DNA of 64,000 nt from CAWAHD01 sp963781785 (GCA_963781785.1 CAWAHD010000005.1:2852001-2916000), one strand, 5' to 3'. Positions 20,847 to 31,401 are shown, counted from the stretch's first letter. Numbers and translations are program-made. Notes: a model not told the origin generated them from the letters alone.

Positions 20847-21266
20847 CTACCTTGGGAACTCGTCGCAGATGTCCCCGATGGCTGCCGTGGCTAACTCGCT
20901 GTTTACATGGTACACGGTTTCCACGCAAGAATCACCTCGCGCTTCGAGTCGCGGTGCGACTCCAGACAGACTCAGGGCCAGGCGGAAGCCGCGGCTGTCC
21001 GAGCGGGACGTCGGGTCGCTCGTGTCGCGGTACGCCGACCGGCAAAGCGCCGCGTCGTCGTGCCAACCGCCGCCACGGCGCACGCGGTTCGAGCCCTCTT
21101 TGGCACCGAGCGGATCGATGAGTGGCGGTCTACCCCAAAGTCCCCGATACCAATCGTGCGTCCACTCAAATAGGTTCCCGTGCAGATCAAACAAGCCCAC
21201 GAATGCTCGGACGCAATTCCCGCGGCGGATGGCCGTGCTTGCCACTGTTCTCCGCGAACCAGCCAA
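20847..21266 (-). pseudogene. FGE/SUMF1-like domain, C-terminal half (fragment 5 of a split kinase-STAND-FGE gene)
   Basis: Carries GLFDLHGNLFEWTHDWYRG and RVRRGGGWHDDAALCRS followed by SRGFRLALS, the C-terminal hallmark of the formylglycine-generating-enzyme (SUMF1-like) fold. It continues the fragment at 21187-22068 after a one-base shift near 21225; the first 23 or so residues of this frame are out-of-frame sequence. The paired active-site cysteines of true FGE are not seen (only one Cys in the expected stretch), so a non-catalytic or ligand-binding version is more likely. The gene end faces the end of the TPR kinase, with about 60 bp between. Confidence 0.8.
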
Positions 21267-22068
21267 ATCGCCCCAGCAGGCTCACGTCGCTGCCAAAGCC
21301 GTAAGGCGTCCGCGCTCCGGCACGGCTGGCCACTTCCCACTCCGATTCCGTCGGCAATCGAAATCCCCGTCGACCCAGCTCCAGCGGCCAGTTCCGCGGG
21401 GCCCAGTTCGCCGCGGGATTCGGTTCGCGCGGATACTTCGCCTTGTCCAGGGTCTCCGGAGCCGCATACGACTGGTCTCCTTCCGACAAGCCCGACTGCT
21501 GGCCCAGCCACCGGCAAAAGCCCACCGCGTCGTACCAATCCGCACCGAACCCGGCATCCGCGGGTTTCGCATCGAATTGCCGCATGAATGCCGCATATCG
21601 TGGCGAAAAGGCGATCAGCTCCTCAAGGGTGATCTCACGATCCAAGAGCGCAAAGGGACGCGTCAGCGTGACGCGGTGCCGGACTTCGTCTTTTCGCCGG
21701 TCCGGTTCGTCATTGACCGATCCGATGTCGTAGGCGCCCGCCGGAAATACGATCAACGTGTAGTAAAACGTCTTGGTCGGCAGCGGTAGGGCGGGTGGTT
21801 CGAGTTTGGCCTTCTCGGCTGGCGCGGACTTGCTCGATGCGGCCGGTTTCGCGGTTTCGTCAGGTTTCGACTGCCGGGACTCGGCCGGTTTCCGTGGCTC
21901 TGATTTCGATCCGGCATTCTCTTTCGCCGGTTCCGTTTTCGGCTTCGGTGGCGCTGTCGGCGTTACCGTGATCGCCAGCGTGAACCACTCCCGGTCGGGG
22001 CATACGGCACCGCGGTGTGATCCACCTGGCGCACGACCTCCGCCTGGCCCCATTGCCGCAGCAACCAA
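21187..22068 (-). pseudogene. FGE/SUMF1-like domain, N-terminal half (fragment 4 of the split gene)
   Basis: After a short lead-in, residues about 35-100 form a proline- and lysine-rich linker. From there FPAGAYDIGSVNDEPDRRKDE, REITLEEL, WYDAVGFCRWL and GFRLPTESEWEVASRAG mark the first half of an FGE/SUMF1-like domain. The reading then leaves frame after GKHGHPPRELRP and resumes in the 20847-21266 fragment. Upstream, the correct protein frame (DHTAVPYAP, then DREWFTLAI) joins at about 22010 after another one-base loss. Planctomycete homologues join this domain to a kinase in one polypeptide. Confidence 0.8.
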
Positions 22069-22135
22069 CCCGCCGCGCCGTGTACTCCCGAACTCGGATC
22101 ATGGCGGTACCAGTCGGCCAGTTGCTCAAGGAGTG

Positions 22136-23770
22136 CTACCCGACGCGATTCGGGAATCTCCTCGAGTGAAAACTCCCCCAGTGCCAGCAGCAGGGCGTAC
22201 CGAGTGTTTTTTGGATAACGATCTTTCGGAGCGGCGCTGACCCGCTCAGACAGTCCAAGAGCGCATCCACGGCGACTCCACGCGGGCGGCAGCGGAAGAT
22301 GAATTGCGTGAGCGCCTCCGGATCATCGGTCATCTCAAACACCGGCAGCACCTTCTCGCGCTCGCCCAGCCGCAGCAAGGTGACCGCGGCGTTCGCACGG
22401 CGCTGGCCATAGGGCACGCGCTCTACGGAGCCCAGTTCCACCGATGGCGGCGTGGCGGCGATCCTGGCGAGATCCTCGATCGTGGCGGGCGCGGGGCTGG
22501 CCGCCACGATCGGGTAGAGCACCGCGTATTGCTCCGGCGTGGCGACGGCGAGTAGTTGGGACAACTTCGGGATATCGCCGGCGGCGTAATCAGCGAACGC
22601 ATTGGCGGCACTCAACTGCTGAGCGACGGTCGCCTTGGCATCGGCGAAGATCCGCTCCAGATCCCCCAGCAGCCGCGCACGAATCGGACGCAGCGCGTCG
22701 CGGAGCAGCGGCTGGAACTCGGCATTGGACGAGACCAGTTGCTCGGCCACGAACTTCAAGTCCTGCTCGCTCCACGAGGCCGCCTCGGATTCGGGAACGT
22801 AATCCGCCAGCGCCACCGCGGCGCGGAAGCGGCGATTGGCCTCGGCTTTCTCGTCCCGCAGGATGGCCCGGAGTTTTTCCGTGAGCTCACCCGCGTAGGG
22901 ACGCAGTTGCTGACGAATCGGGCCGACGTAAACGACCTTGTTGGTGAGCAGTTCTTCCAGCAGTGGTTCGACCAGCGCCCGGTCGCGGGAAACCAGCGCG
23001 AGGCGAGCATGCAGTTGCGCGCGCTTCTCGTCGACCGTTGTGGCATTGGCGGCGAGCAGCGGCGACAGATAGGTCGCAGCAACCTCGGGATTCGCATCGA
23101 GTTCTTTGACAATGACTGGCAACTGATTCGGTTCCGCACTCACCAGGCGTCCCACCAGCCCTTCGATGCGGGTCGCTTCCTGCTCCCTGGCTTTCTGCGC
23201 AGCAGTTCGTGCTGGTAGCGATCGACACGACTCCAGATGTAAAATCCAGCCGCAGTGAGGAGTCCCACGAGCACCGCCGCGATCGTCAATCGTGATCGAT
23301 GGAACCGAGTGGCCCGTTGCATCATCGCCCGCTGCGGATCGGTCCACCTGTCGGCTTTGGGTGAGCGTGCGGATGCCGAGCCATTCCCAGAGGGTCGGCA
23401 GATGGCGGTTTTCTGGTTTGGCGTTCCACAGGCCAGAGCGTTCCGCCAGTTTCAGCTCCGCACGACCCCGGCGAGTTTCCTTCTGCTTGCGGGTCAGCCA
23501 GTCGCGCAGGGAGTGGACCAGGTAGTCGTGCGCGAGCTGGTAGTAACCAAAGGATGAGGGATGAAGGATGAAGGATGAATCAGAACCATGACCGGCAGGC
23601 GGCTGCTCCGCATTTTCTTCGCTCTTCTTGCCTTGTTCATCCTTCATCCTTCCGCCTTCATCCTTCTCTTCCGGGTCGGTGGGGGTGATCAGGCGAAGCT
23701 CCGGGTCGAGGATGCGGATCAGGTCATCGAAATCCCTGGGGCGGCTCGCATAACCCGATGCTTCCAGCAA
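22136..23770 (-). pseudogene. Middle region (helical repeats) of the split kinase-STAND-FGE gene (fragment 3)
   Basis: Begins in the C-terminal part of the STAND module (GYYQLAHDYLVHSLRDWLTRK, the WHD/helical end of such NTPases). A one-base shift at about 23320 moves the membrane helix (LTIAAVLVGLLTAAGFYIW) into another frame at 23140-23325, and a second shift near 23200 brings the frame back. Residues from about 200 on are alpha-helical repeats (LEELLTNKVVYVGPIRQQL; LVSSNAEFQPLLRDAL) without a named family. After about 22240 the true frame shifts again: the conserved DRYPKNTRYALLLALGEF is read in a different frame from the one shown. A palindromic repeat interrupts the coding sequence at 23551-23668. 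Confidence 0.7.
23551..23668. repeat. Palindromic GGATGAA element inserted in coding sequence
   Basis: Two arms of tandem GGATGAA-type heptamers face each other: 23551-23580 (GGATGAGGGATGAAGGATGA) and its inverse at 23639-23668 (TCATCCTTCATCC). They enclose a spacer of about 58 bp. The insert is read through in frame on the minus strand and adds roughly 40 polar residues (from EEKDEGGRMKDEQGKK to SSFILHPSSF) between LITPTDP and GYYQLAHDY, where STAND homologues normally have a short linker. Confidence 0.7.
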
Positions 23771-25773
23771 TTCCTGGCGGCGATCTCATCTGCCCCTTGA
23801 TGTCGGTGCCGGTCTCGGGCAGTAAAGCTTTCAGCACCGACTGGGCAGCTTTCTGGTGTAGGCGATGCTCGGGACGGAGCTGTCGAGGCGCTGAAGGTTT
23901 CCTCCAGGAATGTGACACCAACACCCTTCGTGCCGCCCACTTTCTTGAGCGTGGCCGGGGTCCAGGGCTTGCCCTTCATCATCTCGGCATAGAGCGCCAG
24001 GCGGACGGAGATGACCTTGCCTTCTTCCGCCAGGCCATTGACGGATTCGTTGAGAAAGTCTTTCTGGTCTCTGGAGACATCCGACGAATTCTCAGGGAGC
24101 CTGCCGAATGCCCGACCGAATGCCGCCAGCACCTTTCGGGCGTGATCAAGGTCGAAGAGATCCACGGCTGCCGAGTTCACACCTTCCAGGAGGCGGATCT
24201 CCAGCTCCCTCATGAACCGGGTCGCCGCCATCCAGAAATCATCCCGCACCATCACGACGGCCTGAACATGTTCGCCATCGCAGTGACGAAGGGCGGCGAC
24301 CAGTTCCGTGTTCTCCTCACCCCGCCTGGCAAAGAGCCATTGCTCGAACTGATCCAGGACCAACAGCACCTTGCTCTCCGATGGCAAGATGCGACCTCTT
24401 CGCAAGTTTGCCAGTGAATCGACCAGTCCCAAAGCTCGGGGAAGCTCCGGACAAACTTTGCGCATGCCCTTGAGCAAGCGAGCTTCGGTCTCGTCAGGTG
24501 TGGCCTCGATGTAAACCGGCAGGACGTGTTTGCCGAGCCGAGGTAGAAGCCCCGCCTTCACCAGCGATGACTTACCGCAACCCGACGGGCCGTAGATCAA
24601 CCCACAGCGGAATGTCAGGTCCGGGTCGATTTGCTCGATCTTCCGCTTCCAGAAGCAGATGCTCTCGGGCAATCCGTCTCGATCCCGAGGTCCGGGAAGC
24701 AGTTCCAGGAAGAAGTCGGCATCATGCTCATCAAAAGATCGCAGCCCTCTTGGGACGATCTTGACCGGCCGATGGTCGGAGAAGGATTCCCTGGATGTGG
24801 CCAAGAGCGGGGCGGTTTCCAGGGTTGGTCTGGGTGCAGGGCTCATGGGCCCCAGGGCGGCGAAGTGCGAGACCGAACTCCGCGCGGCTTGAAGGAACAG
24901 GCGAAGATCTTCGGCCATGTCTTTGGCCGTGCTGTATCGCTCCGACGCCCGCTTTGCGAGCGACTTCTGGCAGATCCGTTCCAGCTCCTTCGGAATCGTG
25001 TCGTCGATCTGGCGGGGCGGACGAGGCTCGGTGGTGGTGATCGACTCGATCAACTCGAGAAGAGATTCACCCCGGAATGGTTTCCTTCCGGTCAACAACT
25101 CGTAGAATACGACGCCCAGACTGAAGATATCCGATCGCCCGTCAACGCGGTGGCCTTCGCCGCGGGCCTGCTCGGGACTCATGTAGGCCGGCGTCCCCGC
25201 CAGCCCGCCCCCGTTGCCGAAGTCTTCATCCTTGAGGGCGAGCCCAAAGTCCGCCACGCAGGGTTTGCCCGACGCGTCGAGCAGGATGTTGGCGGGCTTG
25301 ATGTCCCGGTGTACCAGCCCGCGCGTATGGGCGTAGTAGCAGCGCGTCGGCGATGGTGGCAACCAAATCCGCCGATTGCCGGAAGGCCACTCGCGACTGC
25401 CCGATCCTGACCGCCAGGTCGCTCCCTTCAATGAGCTTCGAGACGACGAAACAGAGCCCGTCGTCAGTGCGACCCACATCGAAGACCGGAACAATGTTGG
25501 GATGGTCCAGCTTGGCAAGGATCCTGGCCTCAACAAGGAACGCCTCGACATCAAGGGCGCAAGTGATTCGTTCCGCGTTGGGCACCTTGACGGCCACCGG
25601 GCGATCGAGATCATCATCGCGGGCAAGGTAGACGGTGCCGAACCCGCCCCGACCGAGACGATGAATGATCCGATAGCGCCCAATCCTGGTCGGACCGCCG
25701 TCCGGGACTCGGACCGGCCCATCGAGGGTGACCTGGCTGGCCTCGTCGACAACGCCCACGCCGGCGTGACCAC
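23719..25773 (-). pseudogene. Kinase C-lobe plus STAND NTPase (fragment 2 of the split gene)
   Basis: After an out-of-frame lead-in, YYAHTRGLVHRDIKPANILLD gives the kinase catalytic loop, followed by VADFGLAL and TPAYMSPEQARGEG. The kinase N-lobe lies in fragment 1 in another frame, and a one-base insertion at about 25334 (CTACTAC where CACTAC is expected) explains the split. From about residue 350 a P-loop NTPase follows: GPSGCGKSSLVKAGL (Walker A) and LLVLDQFEQWL (Walker B), the STAND pattern used in signalling switches. The frame is lost at about 23930; SVLKALLPETGTDIKGQMRS continues in a third frame before fragment 3. Confidence 0.85.
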
Positions 25774-26246
25774 GTTCCATTGTCATTTCGGAATCGTGAA
25801 AGTCGCCGCCTGCGGCGCCGCGCAGCAGGTCGCGGTTGGCTCCGATGTCGGCGGCACGCTCAGTCGGCTGGCACGCGTGGCGCGTCTGTTCGACTGTGGC
25901 GTCGGCCGCGGCTGGCGCCGCTCCACCGTTGCCCTGGTCGTCGGCGAGCGTGTCAAACAAGTCGTCACCAGCGCTGGGATTCCGTGGGATTGATTCGGAT
26001 CGGCACGTGGACGCAAAACTCATCGACTCCCGAGCCGCATCGCGGGGGTCGAAGGCGTGGCGCGCCACGGCACGCTGGGCCAGGTAATGCTCCGCTCGGC
26101 GATGGGCGTCGAGCAGCCGTTCCACGCTGAGCCGAAGCGCAGCGTCGGCGCCGCAGGCTTCGTCCAGATAAGCCGCGCGCTCCGCCGTCGTTCCCTTCTC
26201 AAGCGCGGCGAAGAAAATCGATTCGACAAGCGCCCGGCTATTCATG
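25226..26246 (-). pseudogene. Ser/Thr kinase N-lobe (fragment 1, start of the split kinase-STAND-FGE gene)
   Basis: The true start is probably ATG 26246 (GGAG nine bases upstream), giving NSRALVESIFFAALEKGT and DEACGADAALRLSVERLL, the usual N-terminal helix region of planctomycete kinases. The kinase begins at IGRYRIIHRLGRGGFGTVYLA (glycine loop) and RPVAVKVPN (ATP lysine), and reaches LVATIADAL before leaving frame at about 25334. Together with fragments 2-5 this would be one protein of roughly 1,800 residues: kinase, STAND NTPase, membrane helix, helical repeats and FGE-like domain. It is either broken or mis-assembled; as given it cannot make a full kinase. Confidence 0.85.
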
Positions 26247-26675
26247 GCGCCGCTCCGATCCCGAAAGGGCCTGATCTCGGTCTGATCTGGAGGGCCCTGC
26301 GCTGGCGGAACCGCTCGAACTCTCGATTGGCGATTGCGAGCCGGCCGTTCGTGACAGGCTCCCCGTTTCATCCGAAGTGGCGCTCACAGCCGCGCCCGGA
26401 ATTTGAAAGGCTGCCGTTTCCGGCGCGTTCATCGTCTCACACACCGTTCGATACCCGATAACGATCGATCGCTTTCATGACAGCCAGGCGAAGCCATTGT
26501 CTCATCCGGAGCCGGGACAAGGAAGTTGAGATGTTCTGTCAATTACTGTCGCCGCACAGCGATTGGTTCGGGTCCGTGAGGTCGTGAGTTCGAATCTTGT
26601 CGCGCCGACTTTTCTCTTCAACAAGGCGACGACAAGACGCCGGGGCGACGCGAACCAGCCTTCGACTTTTGACTT

Positions 26676-27482
26676 TCAGCCGTCGACTCGCTCGACGCCC
26701 TGGCTCAGCGATTCGACCCAGGTGCGGTCTTCGGCCGTCAGTGCCGTGGTTTCGGGGAGGGGACGATCGCGCCGAAGCGTGCGCGCGTACCGGCCCAGGT
26801 CGTAGACTCGGTTCGCCAGGGACGCGAGATCGATCAGGACGTCGGGATCGGGCGGGCGAAGCGGGATCGGGAGCGTGGGCAAGGGATCACGGACGGTCCA
26901 GCGATAGACCTCCGCCACCGGCAGTCGCGCGCCGCGCGCGACGATCGCGTAATAGGCACCCGGCTCGATTCGCTGCTTCATCGGCAAGGGCGCACCGCCC
27001 AGAAGCAAGTCGATTTCCACGAGGTTCACCTGCGATCGATGCAGCTTCTCGCGCTTCTCCAGATACGCCCGACGCCCGTCGCCTGCCTTGTTGATCGGGG
27101 AAAGCACCTCGATCGCCGTCACCAGTTCCAGCTCGGGCAACGTGCGAATCTGAACCCAGGTGATGCGAAGCTCCTCCGGATCACGATCGAGAATCTCCAC
27201 AAGCGCCGGCTCGAGCACGGCCGTACGGGCTTCGGACGAACCGATGCCCTCGCTCGCTGGCCCCCCCTCGAAGCGGGCGACGAGAACATCCGGCCGGAAC
27301 GCGCTCGACTGCTTCGATTCCGAACTCGCAATCTCGATTCGCTCATCGACGCGCACGACGTAAGAGCCCGGAAGCTTAGCTCCGAGTTCATTACAGATCG
27401 CGGCGATCAGGCGATTGTGAAAGTCGAGCCAAGATCCCTGCGATTCCAGAAAAGGGTCCATTCCCGGAAACGGTCCCGCCAT
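26676..27482 (-). CDS. DUF4058-like protein
   Basis: A 268-residue cytoplasmic protein. ATG 27482 is chosen because GGGAGG lies seven bases upstream and the protein then begins MAGPFPGMDPFLE, the invariant start of this family. Further conserved stretches are VEILSP-like VTAIEVLSPINKAGDGRRAYLEKRE and VNLVEIDLLLGG, which resemble the PD-(D/E)xK-type core of Uma2/DUF4058 proteins (E in AIEVLSP, D/E around VEIDLL). A nuclease function is not demonstrated. It stands alone between unrelated genes; the family is abundant in planctomycetes and cyanobacteria. Confidence 0.85.
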   Translation of the reverse strand: MAGPFPGMDPFLESQGSWLDFHNRLIAAICNELGAKLPGSYVVRVDERIEIASSESKQSSAFRPDVLVARFEGGPASEGIGSSEARTAVLEPALVEILDRDPEELRITWVQIRTLPELELVTAIEVLSPINKAGDGRRAYLEKREKLHRSQVNLVEIDLLLGGAPLPMKQRIEPGAYYAIVARGARLPVAEVYRWTVRDPLPTLPIPLRPPDPDVLIDLASLANRVYDLGRYARTLRRDRPLPETTALTAEDRTWVESLSQGVERVDG

Positions 27483-27918
27483 GTTCGACCTCCCACCGAG
27501 GGTGTCCCGAGCACGTTTCGTCACGAGCGGCCATCAACTACTGGCCTTCACCGTTCTCGACCTCCACTGTAACTTCTCGCTGCACGATGCGACAGATTCC
27601 CTCTACGTAGCGAATAGGTCACACGTTCAAGTCACGCGCACGCGGAACGTTCCGCAGTGTTGGTCGTAGCGGGCGCGAACAACCTTGCGTATGATCGCAT
27701 TACCCTGGCCAGGGCCGCACCCGACCTCGGTGCGTCATGCTGGTGACCCGAGAAACCAGGGTCTAGCGGGCGGCCCCACTGGTGAGCGAGAGCGACTCAT
27801 TGGGACCGCAATACAAGGTATTCAGTACGTCAGGCTGGAAAGCCTGACCTACGTCTGCGCAATCCCTTGGTGAACCCGCTGCACGCGGCGGGCGCCCTGG
27901 TGTCCGAGAGTCCGGAAT
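27483..27918. other. Intergenic stretch with a small palindrome
   Basis: About 435 bp with no supported gene. It holds a perfect hairpin at 27830-27847, TCAGGCT-GGAA-AGCCTGA, close in form to short dispersed palindromes common in planctomycete genomes. Its position 70 bp upstream of the next gene's start does not suggest a terminator, as no T-run follows. Confidence 0.6.
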
Positions 27919-28494
27919 ATGTTCGTTCAAGAAATCGGCGAGATCCGGCGCGAGTTCAAACCGGCGTACGAAAACGTGATCGCGGGGATCATCATCGGTC
28001 TGCTCATGATCGGAGGTGGGTGCACCGCGCTGTTCTTTCTCGTCAAGGCCGTGATCGACAGTCGCGGGAGCCTTCCGTTCTGGGCAGAAAAAGGATGGTG
28101 CTGGGGAGCGATCGGCCTTGGCGGCGCATTGGGATTGGGTTTGATTGCTGGCGGAGCCTTCCTCGTTCGTTGGATGAGCTCGGTGTTTTCCTTGAGAGTC
28201 AAGGTTGGGACCGACGGATTGTCTGTGACTCGGAAAGGCGAGACGCAAGTCATTGCGTGGCCAGACATCATGTCGATTCAGGAAACCCACCTGTACGAAT
28301 CTGTCGCGAGAGGAGTGGTCAAGTATGCCCTGCCCAAGGTCATGAGCCAGACCTTCCTACTCAAAATCAAAGATCGTGAGCCGTTCGCGTTTGACGCCAA
28401 CACGATCCGAGGGCATGTCTTGCTCGCTCACATGATCAAAAAGGAGACGGATCAGCGAGACATTCCCTGGGAGATCGTAGAGATGCAGACCTGA
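27919..28494 (+). CDS. Two-helix membrane protein with a PH-like cytoplasmic tail
   Basis: A 191-residue hypothetical protein. Two membrane helices are clear: residues about 20-43 (NVIAGIIIGLLMIGGGCTALFFLV) shown by its hydrophobic run, and about 60-85 (GAIGLGGALGLGLIAGGAFLV). The C-terminal 100 residues (VGTDGLSVTRKGETQVIAW, PDIMSIQET, FLLKIKDREPFAFD) have the strand pattern of PH-like domains found in planctomycete DUF6585-type proteins; that assignment is tentative. No catalytic residues are visible. It is not part of an operon: the following gene is on the other strand. Confidence 0.7.
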   Translation: MFVQEIGEIRREFKPAYENVIAGIIIGLLMIGGGCTALFFLVKAVIDSRGSLPFWAEKGWCWGAIGLGGALGLGLIAGGAFLVRWMSSVFSLRVKVGTDGLSVTRKGETQVIAWPDIMSIQETHLYESVARGVVKYALPKVMSQTFLLKIKDREPFAFDANTIRGHVLLAHMIKKETDQRDIPWEIVEMQT

Positions 28495-28524
28495 TACGGA
28501 GGAACTCCAGCAGGACAGCCAAGC

Positions 28525-29646
28525 TCACTTTTGCGCCGCCGCCGCGGAGTGAGTCCTCTTCTCATTTGCCGCCTTGCGATAACGGTCCCGACGCTCGTTG
28601 AACGCCTTCCGCTCGGGCTGGGGCCCCGGTTTGAGGGCTTTGATCGCCTTCTCCTCGCTTGCGAGGGCCGTCGCGGCGTGTCCGCTCAGGTACTGCGCCA
28701 GAGCCAGGGTGTCGAGGTGCGCCGGGTTCTTTTCTCGGGTCAAAGCCACCGATCGCTTCGCAGCCTTGAGCACGAGCGCGACCACGCGCGGGTCGGGCGT
28801 GTCCGTGTTCCTGGGGTCGATCGAGGGCCGGAAGGTGCTGTTGAGCACGTTAGGCTCGTCGTTGTGTTCGTCGAGCAATCGGGCCCCGAGCGCCAGGCCG
28901 GCGTCGATGTCGCCGCTCAAGCAGATCGCGGCGAGCTTGAGGCCGGCGAATTCCCTGGCGACGGCTTCGTTGCCGGCCGTGATCTGATCCAAGGACTTGA
29001 GAAATTCGTGATATTTTCTGGCTTTGAAGAGAGGCACGGCCCGCTGGTTGATGTTCGCGGTCTTGCGCTCGACGACTCGCCTCGCCTCCCGCCGCCTGGC
29101 GAACGCGTTCGTGTCCCACGTGCCTGCGACGATCGCGGCCAGCGGTTTGTCGAGGTTCATGGGATTGCCGATCCAGACGACCTTGCTGTCCTTGACCACG
29201 AACGCGGTCGGAATGAAATACTCCCCGGCCGCCGCGAGCCAGGTCTTGGCCATGGCGCCGTCGTGCGGATCGACGTTCGCAGGGACCGAGTCGATCGCGA
29301 CGTTGTAGCCCATCCTGGCACCCATCTCGTTGACAAACGGCTGCACGTTCTTGACCTCGGGCTCCCACACATCGACGCCAATAAACGTGACGCCTTTGGA
29401 CCGATATCGATGGTCCAGCTCCGTGAGGTGCGGGATGCTCTCCCGGCACGGTCCGCACCAGGTGGCCCAGAATTCGACGACATAAATCCGACCAGGGTTG
29501 AGCTTCTGGATCCTGTTCCCCTTCACCCACCGCGCAACGTTGAGGTCCGGGGCAGGATCACCGACGTTCAGAGCGTCATCAGCCTGCGCGGCGCGGTGCG
29601 CGAGGCCAAGGGTCAAAGCGGCGACCAGAAGAAAAGGCAGGCGCAT
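28525..29646 (-). CDS. TlpA-like thioredoxin-fold protein (secreted)
   Basis: A 373-residue protein with a signal peptide (MRLPFLLVAALTLGLAHRAAQA, cleaved after about residue 22). Residues about 25-170 are a thioredoxin-like domain of the TlpA/redoxin type: GDPAPDLNVARWVKG, FWATWCGPCRESIPHL (redox-active CxxC) and FIPTAFVVKDSKVVW with the cis-proline region. The C-terminal 200 residues are helical, lack a named domain, and end in an Ala/Lys-rich tail. It probably reduces or isomerises disulfides outside the cytoplasm. The gene is single, with its own upstream GAGG. Confidence 0.88.
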   Translation of the reverse strand: MRLPFLLVAALTLGLAHRAAQADDALNVGDPAPDLNVARWVKGNRIQKLNPGRIYVVEFWATWCGPCRESIPHLTELDHRYRSKGVTFIGVDVWEPEVKNVQPFVNEMGARMGYNVAIDSVPANVDPHDGAMAKTWLAAAGEYFIPTAFVVKDSKVVWIGNPMNLDKPLAAIVAGTWDTNAFARRREARRVVERKTANINQRAVPLFKARKYHEFLKSLDQITAGNEAVAREFAGLKLAAICLSGDIDAGLALGARLLDEHNDEPNVLNSTFRPSIDPRNTDTPDPRVVALVLKAAKRSVALTREKNPAHLDTLALAQYLSGHAATALASEEKAIKALKPGPQPERKAFNERRDRYRKAANEKRTHSAAAAQK

Positions 29647-29887
29647 CGAAAAGCATCCTCGCTTGACTCAGCCGGAACGGGAGAAACACCTGCTCCGACC
29701 GAGATGACCCGATTGACCGTTGAGACCTATTGCATCGCCACGTTGGTCGCCCGTGCGGGACACAATATTACGCATCGCCAGACGGTCCGTTCCAGTGTGC
29801 AGTTGGTCAAAATCACACGTTCTTGCACGTCTGCACCACTCGTGTGATCGCGGCTGGCCGCAGGCTGCGGAACATCGTTCAACGGGT

Positions 29888-31401
29888 TCAGATATCGAAC
29901 CGCACGCCCTGGGCCAGGGGCAGATCCCGCCCGAAGTTGACGGTACAGGTCTGGCGGCGCATGTAAGCCTTCCAGGCGTCGGAGCCCGCCTCGCGACCAC
30001 CGCCGGACGCCTTCTCGCCGCCGAAGGCGCCGCCGATCTCGGCACCCGAGGTGCCGATATTGACGTTGGCAATTCCGCAGTCGGAACCCTCCGCCGAGAG
30101 AAACGTCTCGGCCTCGCGCAGGTCACTGGTGAAGATCGCCGAGGTCAGCCCTTGCTCGACCGAGTTCTGGATGGCGAGCGCTTGTTCCAGCGTCTGGTAG
30201 GTCATGACGTACAGAATGGGAGCGAATGTTTCTTGACCCACGATCGCCATGTCGGGCCTGGCCCTGACGATCGTCGGCTCGACAAAAAAACCCGGCCTGG
30301 CGAGCCGGCGGCCGCCGTGGACGATCTCGCCGCCTTGCTGCCGGGCTGACTCGATGGCCTTCAACATCGTATCCACAGCCCGCTCGCTGACGAGCGGTCC
30401 CATCAAGACGCCGTCGACCCAGGGCTCGCCGATGGGCACTCGCCGATACGCCTGGATCAGCCGCTCGAGGACCACGTCTTGGATCGACTCATGAACGATC
30501 AAGCGGCGCACGGTCGTACACCGTTGGCCGGCCGTGCCGACTGCCGCGAAGACGGTTGCGCGGATCGCCAGCTCGAGCTCGGCAGACTGGGCGATGATGA
30601 TCGCGTTGTTGCCGCCGAGCTCGAGGATCGTCCGGCCTAATCGGGCGCCGACAACCTCGCTGACACGCCGCCCCATCCGGCAACTGCCCGTGGCCGAGAT
30701 AAGCGGGAGCCGCTCATCGCGCAGCATTCGCTCACCGATGTCATCGGCCCCGCCGATCGAGAGGTTGAATACGCCCTCGCAGCCGTTCTCGCGGGCGACT
30801 CGGGCGACGATCTTTTGAACCGCGACGGCACAGAGTGGTGTCAAGGGCGACGGCTTCCAGATCATGGTGTCACCGCAAACCGCCGCAATCATGGCGTTCC
30901 ACGCCCAGACAGCCACCGGAAAGTTGAACGCGGTGATGATGCCGACGGGCCCCAGCGGCTGCCACTGTTCGAACAGCCGGTGCCTGGGCCGCTCGCTGGC
31001 GATCGTCAAGCCGTAAAGCTGCCGCGACAGCCCGACGGCGAAGTCGCACATGTCGATCATCTCCTGGACCTCGCCCTCGCCCTCGCTGCGGATCTTGCCC
31101 GTCTCGAGCGTGACGAGAAGCCCAAGCTCGGCCTTGTTCGCGCAGAGCCTCGCCGATCTGGCGGACGATTTCGCCGCGCCGCGGCGGCGGGACCATTCGC
31201 CAGCTTGTGAAGACGCGGGCCGCGGGTGACCACGCGGTCATAATCTGCCGTCGAAGCTGTCCGCACCGGCGGGAGTGCCTCCCCGGTCGCCGGGTTCGTC
31301 GAGTGGATCTGGATATCTCCCGTGGCGTCCGCGCCATCCCCACAGCAAACTCCGCTGTTTGTCTCGCGGATTCCCAGCTCGTCATACAGGGATTCAAACA
31401 T
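29888..31401 (-). pseudogene. Aldehyde dehydrogenase, ALDH7-like (frameshifted N-terminal part)
   Basis: NAD-dependent aldehyde dehydrogenase of the ALDH7 (alpha-aminoadipic semialdehyde dehydrogenase) type. Seen: GPVGIITAFNFPVAVWAWN, ILELGGNNAI (catalytic Glu), GTAGQRCTTVRRL (catalytic Cys), and the ALDH7 C-terminal signature SGAEIGGAFGGEK and GSDAWKAYMRR. The long open frame starts only at 31060. The N-terminus lies upstream in two other frames: MFESLYDELGIRETNSGV from ATG 31401 and VPPPRRGEIVRQIGEALRE further on. Shifts at about 31225 and 31115 each fit one extra base. If these are assembly errors the enzyme is about 500 residues and complete. Possible role: lysine or aldehyde catabolism. 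Confidence 0.85.

Noticed and set aside
20847..22068. Active sulfatase-modifying FGE
   Set aside because: The gene is frameshifted, the domain is part of a kinase-STAND fusion, and the usual active-site cysteine pair is not visible.
28531..29847. Plus-strand frame of 438 codons
   Set aside because: Antisense to the intact TlpA-like gene, which has a signal peptide and CxxC motif.
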